A stretch of 17,133 nt of DNA from an uncultured Actinomyces sp. (GTDB lineage: Bacteria > Actinomycetota > Actinomycetes > Actinomycetales > Actinomycetaceae): positions 1 to 17,133 of the forward strand of contig UWSI01000036.1 of NCBI GenBank assembly GCA_900541895.1, given 5' to 3'. Both the position numbers and the translations under genes were made by a program. The first letter of the stretch is position 1. The number at the start of each line of letters is the position of its first letter. This document shows positions 7,396 through 13,363 of this stretch, piece by piece. The notes beneath the pieces are model-generated. The model was not told the DNA's origin. It saw nothing but the letters and a program-made list of their open reading frames with translations, and made no database searches.

Positions 7396-8205
7396 TCAAT
7401 TCTTCTTAAGAGCCTCTAGGAATGAATTCACTGCCAGATAGAACGGTTCGGGAACGGAACGACGGATGCAATGCCGAGCAGTCGGGATCACATGGGTTGT
7501 AATGTTTCGGTTTTCCAATGCATCGATAGCCTCAGCTCCAGCCGGCCCAATAAGAACATCATCACCATCACCTGTGACAAGAAGCGTAGGCACCTTCAAT
7601 GCAGAAAGGATTTCTTCCCGAACGCGTGCGCCCCCAACTACTCCTCGCTTGAGGAACTCGCGATCGGCTTGCACCTTCCCCTGTGCCCATGCCGCAGCCT
7701 CCGAAGGACTCCACAGCGGATAGTCCTTAAGAAGAAGGTCTATTTCTCGCCCGAGATTCTGGGTCACTTCATCGCACCTCGCAACGAGGCTAGGGCCAAG
7801 CTCCCGAAAATCTTCACGTTGTTTAGGAGTTAGAAGTGCGGGATCCTCCAGAACTAATGCGTCAATATGAACCAAACCCCGCGAAACAAGCTCAGCAGCA
7901 GTAGCACCTCCCATTGAGTGTCCCATCAAAACAACGAAGGGTGCGGGATTCTTTGCTTCGGTGCTATTAATCAACACTGCCGTACTCTGTACGAGGGCTT
8001 CAAATGGATCTAATAGGTCCCCATCCGAAAAACGTGGAGAACAGCCATGGCCCAAAGCATCAACGCAGATAACTTCAAAAGTCTCGGACCATCGTTGACT
8101 AATGTCGCTCAGCGATGCGGCATTATCAGTAACGCCATGAAGGGCATAGATCCGCCCTTGAATAGGAATACCGGATGTATTTACGGCAAGCTTTGCCGGT
8201 GTCAT
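7396..8205 (-). CDS. Alpha/beta-hydrolase fold-1 enzyme
   Basis: 269-residue cytosolic alpha/beta hydrolase, first gene of the three-gene operon. It shows the oxyanion HG in YALHGVTDN (20-28), DALGHGCSP after strand 4, the nucleophile Ser97 in GHSMGG, the acid at Asp215 or 216 in VTGDGDDVLIG, and His245 in TARHCIRR. It belongs to a different branch from the neighbouring HSL-type esterase, so the two probably act on different bonds or different steps. The ATG has an excellent GGAGGA site six bases upstream. Esterase, lactonase or C-C hydrolase activity cannot be told apart from the sequence. Confidence 0.87.
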   Translation of the reverse strand: MTPAKLAVNTSGIPIQGRIYALHGVTDNAASLSDISQRWSETFEVICVDALGHGCSPRFSDGDLLDPFEALVQSTAVLINSTEAKNPAPFVVLMGHSMGGATAAELVSRGLVHIDALVLEDPALLTPKQREDFRELGPSLVARCDEVTQNLGREIDLLLKDYPLWSPSEAAAWAQGKVQADREFLKRGVVGGARVREEILSALKVPTLLVTGDGDDVLIGPAGAEAIDALENRNITTHVIPTARHCIRRSVPEPFYLAVNSFLEALKKN

Positions 8206-8235
8206 GATTCCTCCTCAGTGAGTATCACGTGCCAT

Positions 8236-8266
8236 ATGCTAGCACCGACCTCCCTAGGGCAGTCAA
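8236..8266 (-). promoter_or_regulatory. Candidate promoter of the hydrolase-esterase-porter operon
   Basis: On the minus strand TTGACT (8266-8261) could be the -35 and TAGCAT (8241-8236), preceded by TG-C as in extended -10 promoters, the -10. The 19-base spacer is longer than ideal. The palindrome CCCTAGGG lies in the spacer. It is about 30 bases from the hydrolase ATG. Confidence 0.4.
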
Positions 8267-8291
8267 AATACAAAACTGCAGATCGAAAGGG

Positions 8292-8306
8292 GTAGTACGA
8301 TACAAC
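8292..8306. promoter_or_regulatory. Candidate GntR/HutC-type operator
   Basis: GTAGTACGATACAAC is an imperfect palindrome (GT-GTA ... TAC-AC) resembling the GT-N-TA-N-AC operators of HutC-type GntR regulators. It ends one base before the gntR start codon and covers a candidate -10 (TACGAT, 8296-8301), so the regulator would repress itself. It is also some 25 bases behind the divergent operon's proposed -35, placing both transcription units within reach. Confidence 0.45.
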
Positions 8307-8307
8307 T

Positions 8308-8991
8308 GTGGATTCAAAATATCTGAGAATTTTCTCCACGCTCATTGACGAGATGGAGAGGATGTCTCCAGGAGAGCAGCTTCAAAGCGAGCGCGAGCTC
8401 TCGCAACGTTTTCAGGTTTCACCTATGACAGTACGTCGCGCTCTTCATAAGCTGTCAACGGAGGGATACACCTCAGCCATACCCGGAAAAGGCACATTTG
8501 TACGCAAGTGTTTCTACGCAAAACGAGCTGACACATCATCATTTTCCGATTCAATGCTTGCTGCTGGGAAAGTTGCGTCGGCGCACCTGATAAGCGCGAC
8601 ATTAAGGCAGGCGACACGGGGAGAAGAAGAAGCGCTAGGAATTGATGAAGATACTTTTATCTACGCGATTTCCCGAATCCGCTTCGGGAATGATGTTCCC
8701 CTATGCGTCGAAGACTCAATCATCCGTTCGGATTATTTTCCGAAGCTTTTAGGAGAAGACCTAACTGGTTCTCTCTACGAGATATTTACAAAGAAGTACA
8801 GCATTACTCCCATGAAAACCCGTTTTCGCATCAAAGCAGCACTAGCAAGTGAACCACTCTGTCAACAACTTAAAGTGGCTGCTCCAGCACCTGTCTTAAT
8901 AGCAACAACGGCTACGGCTGACCAGAATGGAAGAGTTTTCGAGGTCTGTACGTCCACATACCGCGGGGATTCGTACGAAATTACAATCTAA
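8308..8991 (+). CDS. GntR-family regulator with UTRA domain
   Basis: 227-residue transcription regulator of the HutC/FarR branch of GntR proteins. Residues 3-68 form the winged helix: YLRIFSTLIDEM, LQSERELSQRFQVSPMTVRRAL (recognition helix within 36-50) and the wing IPGKGTFV. Residues 80-227 match a UTRA effector domain, with the typical I-x-RIRFGNDVPL and a C-terminal TYRGDSYE. UTRA domains usually sense sugar phosphates or other small metabolites. The GTG start gives the expected domain beginning; AAAGGGG lies 15 bases away, too far for a normal ribosome site, and a -10-like TACGAT seven bases upstream suggests a leaderless mRNA. It is divergent from the hydrolase-esterase-porter operon, which it probably controls. 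Confidence 0.9.
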   Translation: MDSKYLRIFSTLIDEMERMSPGEQLQSERELSQRFQVSPMTVRRALHKLSTEGYTSAIPGKGTFVRKCFYAKRADTSSFSDSMLAAGKVASAHLISATLRQATRGEEEALGIDEDTFIYAISRIRFGNDVPLCVEDSIIRSDYFPKLLGEDLTGSLYEIFTKKYSITPMKTRFRIKAALASEPLCQQLKVAAPAPVLIATTATADQNGRVFEVCTSTYRGDSYEITI

Positions 8992-9018
8992 CAGTTAGTA
9001 ACCATCACGGAGAATGCC

Positions 9019-9249
9019 ATGGATGAGAGCAAGATCGAAAACGTCATGTCTGAGCTGCTTGGCGAGGGCTATCGAATTGTCAGGGAAAACGGCGAGTTGT
9101 CTCCGATGATCGAATGGGTCGACTGGGCGGGCGATCCCGACGACGAGAACGATGAAGAACGCGTCGAAGTGAACTTCGCCGAGGGAACGATGGAGACCTA
9201 CCCCATGGGCGTTCAGCTCCGTCAGATCTGGCACGAAGACGCGGAGTAA
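9019..9249 (+). CDS. Small acidic hypothetical protein
   Basis: 76 residues, strongly acidic, with Trp residues in the stretch EWVDWAGDPDDENDEERVEV and no membrane segment or signal peptide. I do not recognise a family. The ATG is preceded by GGAG at a good distance, and its base composition is richer in G+C than the gntR gene 27 bases upstream. That suggests it belongs to the core chromosome rather than to the sugar-ester module, although it could be read from the same transcript. An antisense frame over the same bases is a shadow. Confidence 0.65.
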   Translation: MDESKIENVMSELLGEGYRIVRENGELSPMIEWVDWAGDPDDENDEERVEVNFAEGTMETYPMGVQLRQIWHEDAE

Positions 9250-9326
9250 GAGCAACTGAATCGACAGAGGCCTGCTGTAGGGGCGCTGAGCGGGTTACAT
9301 CCTGACGCTTCATCAAGCAAAAGACC

Positions 9327-9719
9327 TCAGTCTCCGTGGCATCCATAGCTTGCGGGGTTGACGGGCTGTTGATACTTCGGCAGCCCGTCGACTACCAGCA
9401 GGTACGACTCCATGACAAGCTCGCGCACTAGTTTGTCGCTAATCCCCGGTCCCGGCATGACGGTGATCCAGTGTTTCTTATTCATGTGATAACCCGGAGT
9501 GATTGATTCAAAGCTCTCACAGAGCGCACGCGCATCCTGCGGATCAGCCTTGAGATTCACCATCCGCTTCCCACGGACGGTTGAGATCATGAACCATTTA
9601 CCGCATACTCGCGCGGCATCCCACTCCTCGTTAAAGGGATAAAGCTCGCTTGCGGGAAGCTCGAGCACAGCATCGACGACCGCCTTCCACAGCTGTTCAT
9701 CATCTAGGTCGGCCTTCAT
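9327..9719 (-). CDS. YjbR/MmcQ-family protein
   Basis: 130-residue cytosolic protein of the MmcQ/YjbR group, a small fold related to the CyaY shape and often called DNA-binding without firm proof. Family marks are VNLKADPQDA (54-63), the very typical PGYHMNKKHWITV (75-87) and MESYLLVVDGLPK near the C-terminus. I choose the ATG with GGGAG five bases upstream. An ATG four codons earlier is possible, and the frame continuing further upstream only runs through the terminator and tRNA. It converges with the small acidic gene, and 77 bases between them show no clear terminator. Cellular role is unknown. Confidence 0.85.
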   Translation of the reverse strand: MKADLDDEQLWKAVVDAVLELPASELYPFNEEWDAARVCGKWFMISTVRGKRMVNLKADPQDARALCESFESITPGYHMNKKHWITVMPGPGISDKLVRELVMESYLLVVDGLPKYQQPVNPASYGCHGD

Positions 9720-9752
9720 GAGGACTCCCATCCACTGCGTCTTTCGAGTAGC

Positions 9753-9777
9753 AAAAAGCGGCCCGCAAGGGGCCGCT
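9753..9777 (-). terminator. Terminator of the tRNA-Gly gene
   Basis: On the minus strand AGCGGCCC and GGGCCGCT form a perfect 8-bp stem around the loop CTTGC, followed directly by TTTTT overlapping the end of the stem. It begins three bases after the encoded CCA of the tRNA and lies before the yjbR start, so the tRNA is a separate transcript and yjbR needs its own promoter in the 33 bases that remain or receives read-through. Confidence 0.85.
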
Positions 9778-9779
9778 AG

Positions 9780-9853
9780 TGGAGCGGGCGACGGGAATCG
9801 AACCCGCGCTGTCAGCTTGGGAAGCTGAAGTTCTACCATTGAACTACGCCCGC
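9780..9853 (-). tRNA. tRNA-Gly(CCC)
   Basis: A full cloverleaf is readable on the minus strand. The acceptor arms are GCGGGCG and CGCCCGC with discriminator T and encoded CCA, the D-arm includes GTTC...GAAC, and the anticodon stem TCAGC/GCTGA encloses the loop TTCCCAA. The T-arm is CGGGTTCGATTCCCG. The anticodon is CCC, so it decodes GGG. Length is 71 bases plus CCA. The gene is followed by its own terminator. No attachment-site duplication is visible nearby. Confidence 0.96.
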
Positions 9854-9928
9854 GAAGCGCCTGATACCAATCGGTATGACCGGCACAACTCGTTCATCAT
9901 AGCGGCTCCCCCGGCTGCAGTCCAAAGC

Positions 9929-10393
9929 ATGACCTCTAGACTTAAAGGCGTGACTTCACCCAACCCACGCCCCGTCGTTGCCGCTGCAATCTTTGACCGC
10001 CTCCCCCACCCAAGCGCACTTTTGTGTGCCTCCCGCTCCTACCCAGAAGATTTGCGAGGTCTCTTCGAACTCCCCGGCGGAAAGGTTGAGGAAGGGGAAG
10101 ACCCCCTGCGCGGCCTCGTACGCGAAATCGACGAAGAACTGGGGTGCGCACTGAAGATTGCTGAACCGGTCCTCACCCCCGAGGGGAAGTGGTGGCCGAT
10201 CCTGAACGGTCGGGTGATGGCGGTGTGGGGATGCACCCTTGCTGACCCCACCCAAACCTTGACTCCGGGAGCCTCGCATCTCGAGTTACTGTGGACTCCT
10301 CTTCATGAAGTGATGGATTTACCGTGGATCCCTGCTGATTTCCCCATCGTCCAGGCGGCAATCAATCAGTTCTCGTCTGGGAAATCCATGTAA
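9929..10393 (+). CDS. NUDIX hydrolase, MutT-like
   Basis: 154-residue NUDIX pyrophosphohydrolase. The box G51-x5-E57-x7-REIDEELGC (65-73) fits GX5EX7REUXEEXGU, including all metal-binding glutamates. FELPGGKVEEGE before it and a late ELLWTPLHEV, DLPWIPADFPIV segment are typical of MutT/oxidised-nucleotide enzymes. The likely role is hydrolysis of 8-oxo-dGTP or another nucleoside diphosphate derivative; with mutY in the window this would be part of the GO repair system, but substrate is inferred. The start is uncertain: ATG at 9929 has no clear ribosome site, while GTG at 9950, seven residues later, follows TAGACT and could be leaderless. A longer frame begins inside the tRNA and is not real. 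Confidence 0.85.
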   Translation: MTSRLKGVTSPNPRPVVAAAIFDRLPHPSALLCASRSYPEDLRGLFELPGGKVEEGEDPLRGLVREIDEELGCALKIAEPVLTPEGKWWPILNGRVMAVWGCTLADPTQTLTPGASHLELLWTPLHEVMDLPWIPADFPIVQAAINQFSSGKSM

Positions 10394-10409
10394 ATCGGCG
10401 AATGATCAA

Positions 10410-10434
10410 GACAGATCCAGAATTTCTGTCAGAA
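10410..10434. promoter_or_regulatory. Overlapping palindromes before the tetR gene
   Basis: GACAGA (10410-10415) is inversely repeated by TCTGTC (10425-10430). Within and beyond it lie two overlapping 11-base palindromes, CAGAATTTCTG (10418-10428) and TTCTGTCAGAA (10424-10434). The last overlaps CAGAAT, a possible -10 six to eight bases before the ATG. This is where a TetR protein would bind to repress its own gene. Confidence 0.5.
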
Positions 10435-10441
10435 TAGCTTT

Positions 10442-11155
10442 ATGCCGAAGATTATTGGAGATTCGCTGGCCGACCATCGAGAGCTCACGCGCAACCGTCT
10501 TTTTGATGCACTTGCAAGTCTTCTTGCTGAGCAGCCATTCGATTCAATCTCCATGTCGCAGATCGCTTCGCGGGCAAAGGTTGGACGCACCGCGGTCTAC
10601 AACCACTTCCCCGACAAGGAAGTCCTACTGCTGGAATTCATGCGCCGGGTCACGGTGCAGTTCTCCCAAAAACTCCAAGAAGCGCTCGATCAGGTCAATG
10701 ATCCACTTGCCCAACTGCGCATCTACATTCGTGCGCACTTGGAAATGACCACTCGTTATCACCTGAACTCGACCTTTAATCTGCGCACTCAAGTTTCACG
10801 TGAAAACTCTGTGCACCTGCACGACCACGCAACGATTATTTCGACGCGGCTCTTGGAAATCCTTGCGCGTTGCATGGAAACAGGTGCAATTCCACGGCAA
10901 AACCCCCACGTATTGATTCCGCTTATTCATTCATGCCTTGCAGGGAATCGCCTTCCGGCCAACCCTCAGACCCGCGAAGCAATAATCCGCACTGTCCAAG
11001 CCTTCATCTTGCGAGGCATAGGGGCTGATGTTGAGGTTGCTTCTTCAGCTGAACGCGCGGGATCTACCACCGCAGTTCAGGAAGTTTCGACTGCAACAAC
11101 GCCAGAAGGGGACGCTCGCGATAATTCGTATATGCGTTGTCCCGTCAGTGCCTGA
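10442..11155 (+). CDS. TetR-family transcriptional regulator
   Basis: 237-residue repressor-type protein. Residues 14-65 form the TetR DNA-binding domain: LTRNRLFDALASLLAEQPF, then the helix-turn-helix SMSQIASRAKVGRTAVYNHFPDKE (37-60). The rest is a helical ligand domain without recognisable specificity, ending in a polar tail rich in Ser, Thr and Ala (about 200-237) that is probably disordered. The ATG has no ribosome site and sits just behind a possible -10, so the mRNA may be leaderless. It lies 48 bases after the NUDIX gene and no obvious target is adjacent; the flanking nudix and trxA genes are the nearest candidates besides itself. Confidence 0.88.
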   Translation: MPKIIGDSLADHRELTRNRLFDALASLLAEQPFDSISMSQIASRAKVGRTAVYNHFPDKEVLLLEFMRRVTVQFSQKLQEALDQVNDPLAQLRIYIRAHLEMTTRYHLNSTFNLRTQVSRENSVHLHDHATIISTRLLEILARCMETGAIPRQNPHVLIPLIHSCLAGNRLPANPQTREAIIRTVQAFILRGIGADVEVASSAERAGSTTAVQEVSTATTPEGDARDNSYMRCPVSA

Positions 11156-11189
11156 CATCGTGTGAATCAGCTAACTCCGATAGGATCGG

Positions 11190-11215
11190 GGAATAAGTGA
11201 CCGGCACGAACCGTT
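11190..11215 (+). promoter_or_regulatory. SigR/SigH-type promoter of trxA
   Basis: GGAAT (11190-11194, preceded by GG) is followed after exactly 18 bases by GTT (11213-11215). This is the GGAAT-N18-GTT consensus of the actinobacterial thiol-oxidative stress sigma factor SigR (SigH in mycobacteria), whose known targets include thioredoxin genes. Transcription would begin about seven bases later, giving a leader of about 50 bases. The sigma gene is not in the window. Confidence 0.65.
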
Positions 11216-11231
11216 GAGCTGGACATGAAGC

Positions 11232-11245
11232 GGGGCACGTGCCCC
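11232..11245. promoter_or_regulatory. Perfect palindrome in the trxA leader
   Basis: GGGGCACGTGCCCC is a perfect 14-base palindrome lying between the proposed start of transcription and the ribosome binding site AAAGGAG (11256-11262). As RNA it could form a 5-bp G/C stem with an ACGT loop ten bases before the ribosome site; as DNA it could be an operator just downstream of the promoter. Confidence 0.5.
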
Positions 11246-11271
11246 AATACAAATTAAAGGAGTGCCCTTCA

Positions 11272-11646
11272 ATGAGTACCATCGAGCTCACCACCGAAAA
11301 CTTCAGCGAGACCGTTAATTCCGACAAGATCGTCCTGGTTGATTTCTGGGCGACCTGGTGCGGCCCGTGCCGTCAGTTCGGCCCCATCTTCGAGTCCGTC
11401 TCAGAGAAGCACCCCGACATCGTTTTCGGCAAGGTTGACACTGATGCGCAGCAGGAACTTGCTGCTTCCGCTCAGATTTCGTCGATCCCGACCCTGATGA
11501 TCTTCCGCGAAGGTGTCCTGATCTTCCGTAACTCCGGTGCCCTTCCGGCAGCTGCTCTTGAGGACCTGATCTCTCAGGCAGAAGCCCTGAACATGGAAGA
11601 GGTTCACGCAGAAGCTCAGAAGCACCAGGAATCTCACAACGACTGA
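11272..11646 (+). CDS. trxA: Thioredoxin
   Basis: 124-residue thioredoxin, a cytosolic protein-disulphide reductase. The active site WCGPC has its cysteines at 30 and 33 after VLVDFWAT, the cis-proline is Pro73 in SSIPTLMIF, and GKVDTDAQQELA is the usual central strand and helix. Compared with classic 105-110-residue thioredoxins it has a charged C-terminal tail of about 15 residues with several His (VHAEAQKHQESHND). I use the ATG nine bases after AAAGGAG; an 11-codon longer frame begins within the leader palindrome and is not supported. Regulation by a SigR-type sigma factor is suggested by the upstream promoter, and transcription ends at the large hairpin downstream. No thioredoxin reductase gene is present in the window. 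Confidence 0.95.
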   Translation: MSTIELTTENFSETVNSDKIVLVDFWATWCGPCRQFGPIFESVSEKHPDIVFGKVDTDAQQELAASAQISSIPTLMIFREGVLIFRNSGALPAAALEDLISQAEALNMEEVHAEAQKHQESHND

Positions 11647-11690
11647 TGCGTAAACACGGTGTGTGATAGGTGCGCACACCACCAAAACTC

Positions 11691-11731
11691 AAAAGGGGTT
11701 GGAGACGGCTTTCCGTCTCCAACCCCTTTTT
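11691..11731. terminator. Bidirectional terminator between trxA and asd
   Basis: AAAAGGGGTTGGAGACGG (11691-11708) pairs perfectly over 18 bases with its complement at 11713-11730 around the loop CTTT. Plus-strand transcripts end in TTTTT and minus-strand transcripts in TTTT, so it can stop both trxA and the convergent lysC-asd operon. Confidence 0.95.
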
Positions 11732-11759
11732 CTGTCTAATTAAACGCAGCTTTAAGCGT

Positions 11760-12809
11760 TCAGCCAAGCAGTTCTTGAGCAACCAACTCTGCCAGCTGAA
11801 TGGCGTTCAAAGCCGCTCCCTTGCGAAGGTTATCGCCGCTGACGACAAACACGATTCCACGGTTATCCGGAACCGCTTGATCCTGACGAATACGGCCGAC
11901 GAAGACATCGTCTTCGCCCGCGGCCTCGAGAGGGGTCGGAACATCGACAACGCGAACGCCGGGGGCGCTGCTGAGTGCAGCCACGGCCTCGTCACGAGAA
12001 ATCGAGGAGGGGAACTCAGCGTGAACGGTCATGGTGTGCGCGGTCAGGACCGGCACGCGCACGCAGGTCCCGCTCACCAGAAGATTCGGGACGTGAAGGA
12101 TGCGACGCGACTCATTGCGAAGCTTCTGCTCTTCGTCGGTCTCAAAGCTACCGTCATCGACAATCGAACCGGCCAAAGGAACGACATCGAAAGCGATGGG
12201 CGCGACGTAGACCTCAGGGGTACCGAAATCAACAGCGTGACCGTCGGTCGTGAGTCCCTCAAGATTTTGATCAGCAGCTCCACGGACTTGGTCGATGAGC
12301 TCGCGAACGCCCTTGAGGCCAGAGCCGGAGACCGCCTGGTAAGAGGAGACAGTCAGTCGATCGATACCGCCCGCAGCTTGCGCAAGTGGCTTAATGGCGG
12401 GCATGACGGCCATGGTCGTGCAATTCGGGTTCGCGATGATGCCCTTGGGGCGGTTCGCAACGTCTTCACCGTTCACCTCGGAGACAACCAGCGGGACCTC
12501 GGGGTCCTTACGCCATGCGGAGGAGTTGTCGACAACTACGGCGCCGGCTGCCGCGAACTTGGGGGCATACTCGCGCGAGGCCGTAGCTCCCGCAGAGAAG
12601 ATCGCGATGTCGATCCCCGAGAAGTCAGCGGTTGCGACGTCCTCAACGACGACCTCTGCGCCCTTCCACGGCAGGGTAGATCCCGCCGAACGTGAAGATG
12701 CGAAGAAACGAATCGTTTCAACCGGGAAATTGCGCTCTTCCAAGATCGTGCGCATGACGCGACCAACCTGGCCGGTCGCACCGACAACTGCAACAGTCAA
12801 ACCTGACAT
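11760..12809 (-). CDS. asd: Aspartate-semialdehyde dehydrogenase
   Basis: 349-residue cytosolic enzyme that reduces aspartyl-4-phosphate with NADPH to aspartate-semialdehyde, the second step toward lysine, threonine, methionine and diaminopimelate. The nucleotide-binding loop VVGATGQVG is at 8-16, FFASSRSAG follows, the catalytic Cys130 sits in ANPNCTTMAVMP, and Arg251 and His258 lie in CVRVPVLTAHTM. Length and order match the family. I start at the ATG with AGAGAGG about seven bases upstream; a TTG two codons earlier is less likely. It lies 32 bases after lysC in the same direction, the usual actinobacterial lysC-asd operon, and ends before the bidirectional terminator. Confidence 0.96.
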   Translation of the reverse strand: MSGLTVAVVGATGQVGRVMRTILEERNFPVETIRFFASSRSAGSTLPWKGAEVVVEDVATADFSGIDIAIFSAGATASREYAPKFAAAGAVVVDNSSAWRKDPEVPLVVSEVNGEDVANRPKGIIANPNCTTMAVMPAIKPLAQAAGGIDRLTVSSYQAVSGSGLKGVRELIDQVRGAADQNLEGLTTDGHAVDFGTPEVYVAPIAFDVVPLAGSIVDDGSFETDEEQKLRNESRRILHVPNLLVSGTCVRVPVLTAHTMTVHAEFPSSISRDEAVAALSSAPGVRVVDVPTPLEAAGEDDVFVGRIRQDQAVPDNRGIVFVVSGDNLRKGAALNAIQLAELVAQELLG

Positions 12810-12841
12810 TTTCAAGCCTCTCTTACTAGCGATGGACCGAC

Positions 12842-13363
12842 TCAGCGGCCAGTACCCGCGTACACAACGGCCTCGGAAACCTCAGCATCCAAGCCGAAAG
12901 CGGAGTGCACAACGGCAACTGCACGATCCAGATCATCCAGCTTTGTCACAATCGACAGACGGATCTCGGAAGAGGAAATCAGATCAATATTGATTCCCGC
13001 CTCAGACAGGGCAGCGAAGAGTCGCGCGGCCACACCGGGATTCGTACGCATACCCGTTCCCACCAGCGAAAGCTTGCCGATATTCGGGTTGTAGAGGACC
13101 TCTTGGAAACCGATCTCTTCCTTCGCGGACTCGAGCGCGTCGAGCGCAACCTGGGCATCGGCCTCGGGAATGGTGAAGGTGATGTTCGCGCGAGTGCGAT
13201 CACCAACGGGGATGTTCTGAACAATCATGTCGATGTTCGCGCCCGCAGCGGCGATCGTCTGGAAAACCATCGCGGCGCGGCCGGGGTGGTTCGGGACACC
13301 GGCGACCGTAATCTTGTCCTGGCCGCGGTCGTGGGCAATTCCAGAGATGATGGGCTGTTCCAT
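12842..13363 (-). CDS. Probable internal start: aspartokinase beta subunit
   Basis: Inside lysC, Met281 (MEQPIISGIAH) is preceded by an AAGGA-containing purine run a few bases upstream, a better ribosome site than that of lysC itself. Translation from here would give 173 residues comprising both ACT units only. Corynebacterium and Bacillus aspartokinases are alpha2beta2 enzymes whose beta subunit (172 residues in C. glutamicum, from memory) is made from just such an in-frame internal start. Position and length agree, so I infer the same arrangement. Confidence 0.6.
   Translation of the reverse strand: MEQPIISGIAHDRGQDKITVAGVPNHPGRAAMVFQTIAAAGANIDMIVQNIPVGDRTRANITFTIPEADAQVALDALESAKEEIGFQEVLYNPNIGKLSLVGTGMRTNPGVAARLFAALSEAGINIDLISSSEIRLSIVTKLDDLDRAVAVVHSAFGLDAEVSEAVVYAGTGR

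Noticed and set aside
9779..9928. N-terminal extension of the NUDIX protein beginning MERATGIEPALSAW
   Set aside because: This string is the well-known false translation of the reverse of a tRNA gene, here tRNA-Gly(CCC).
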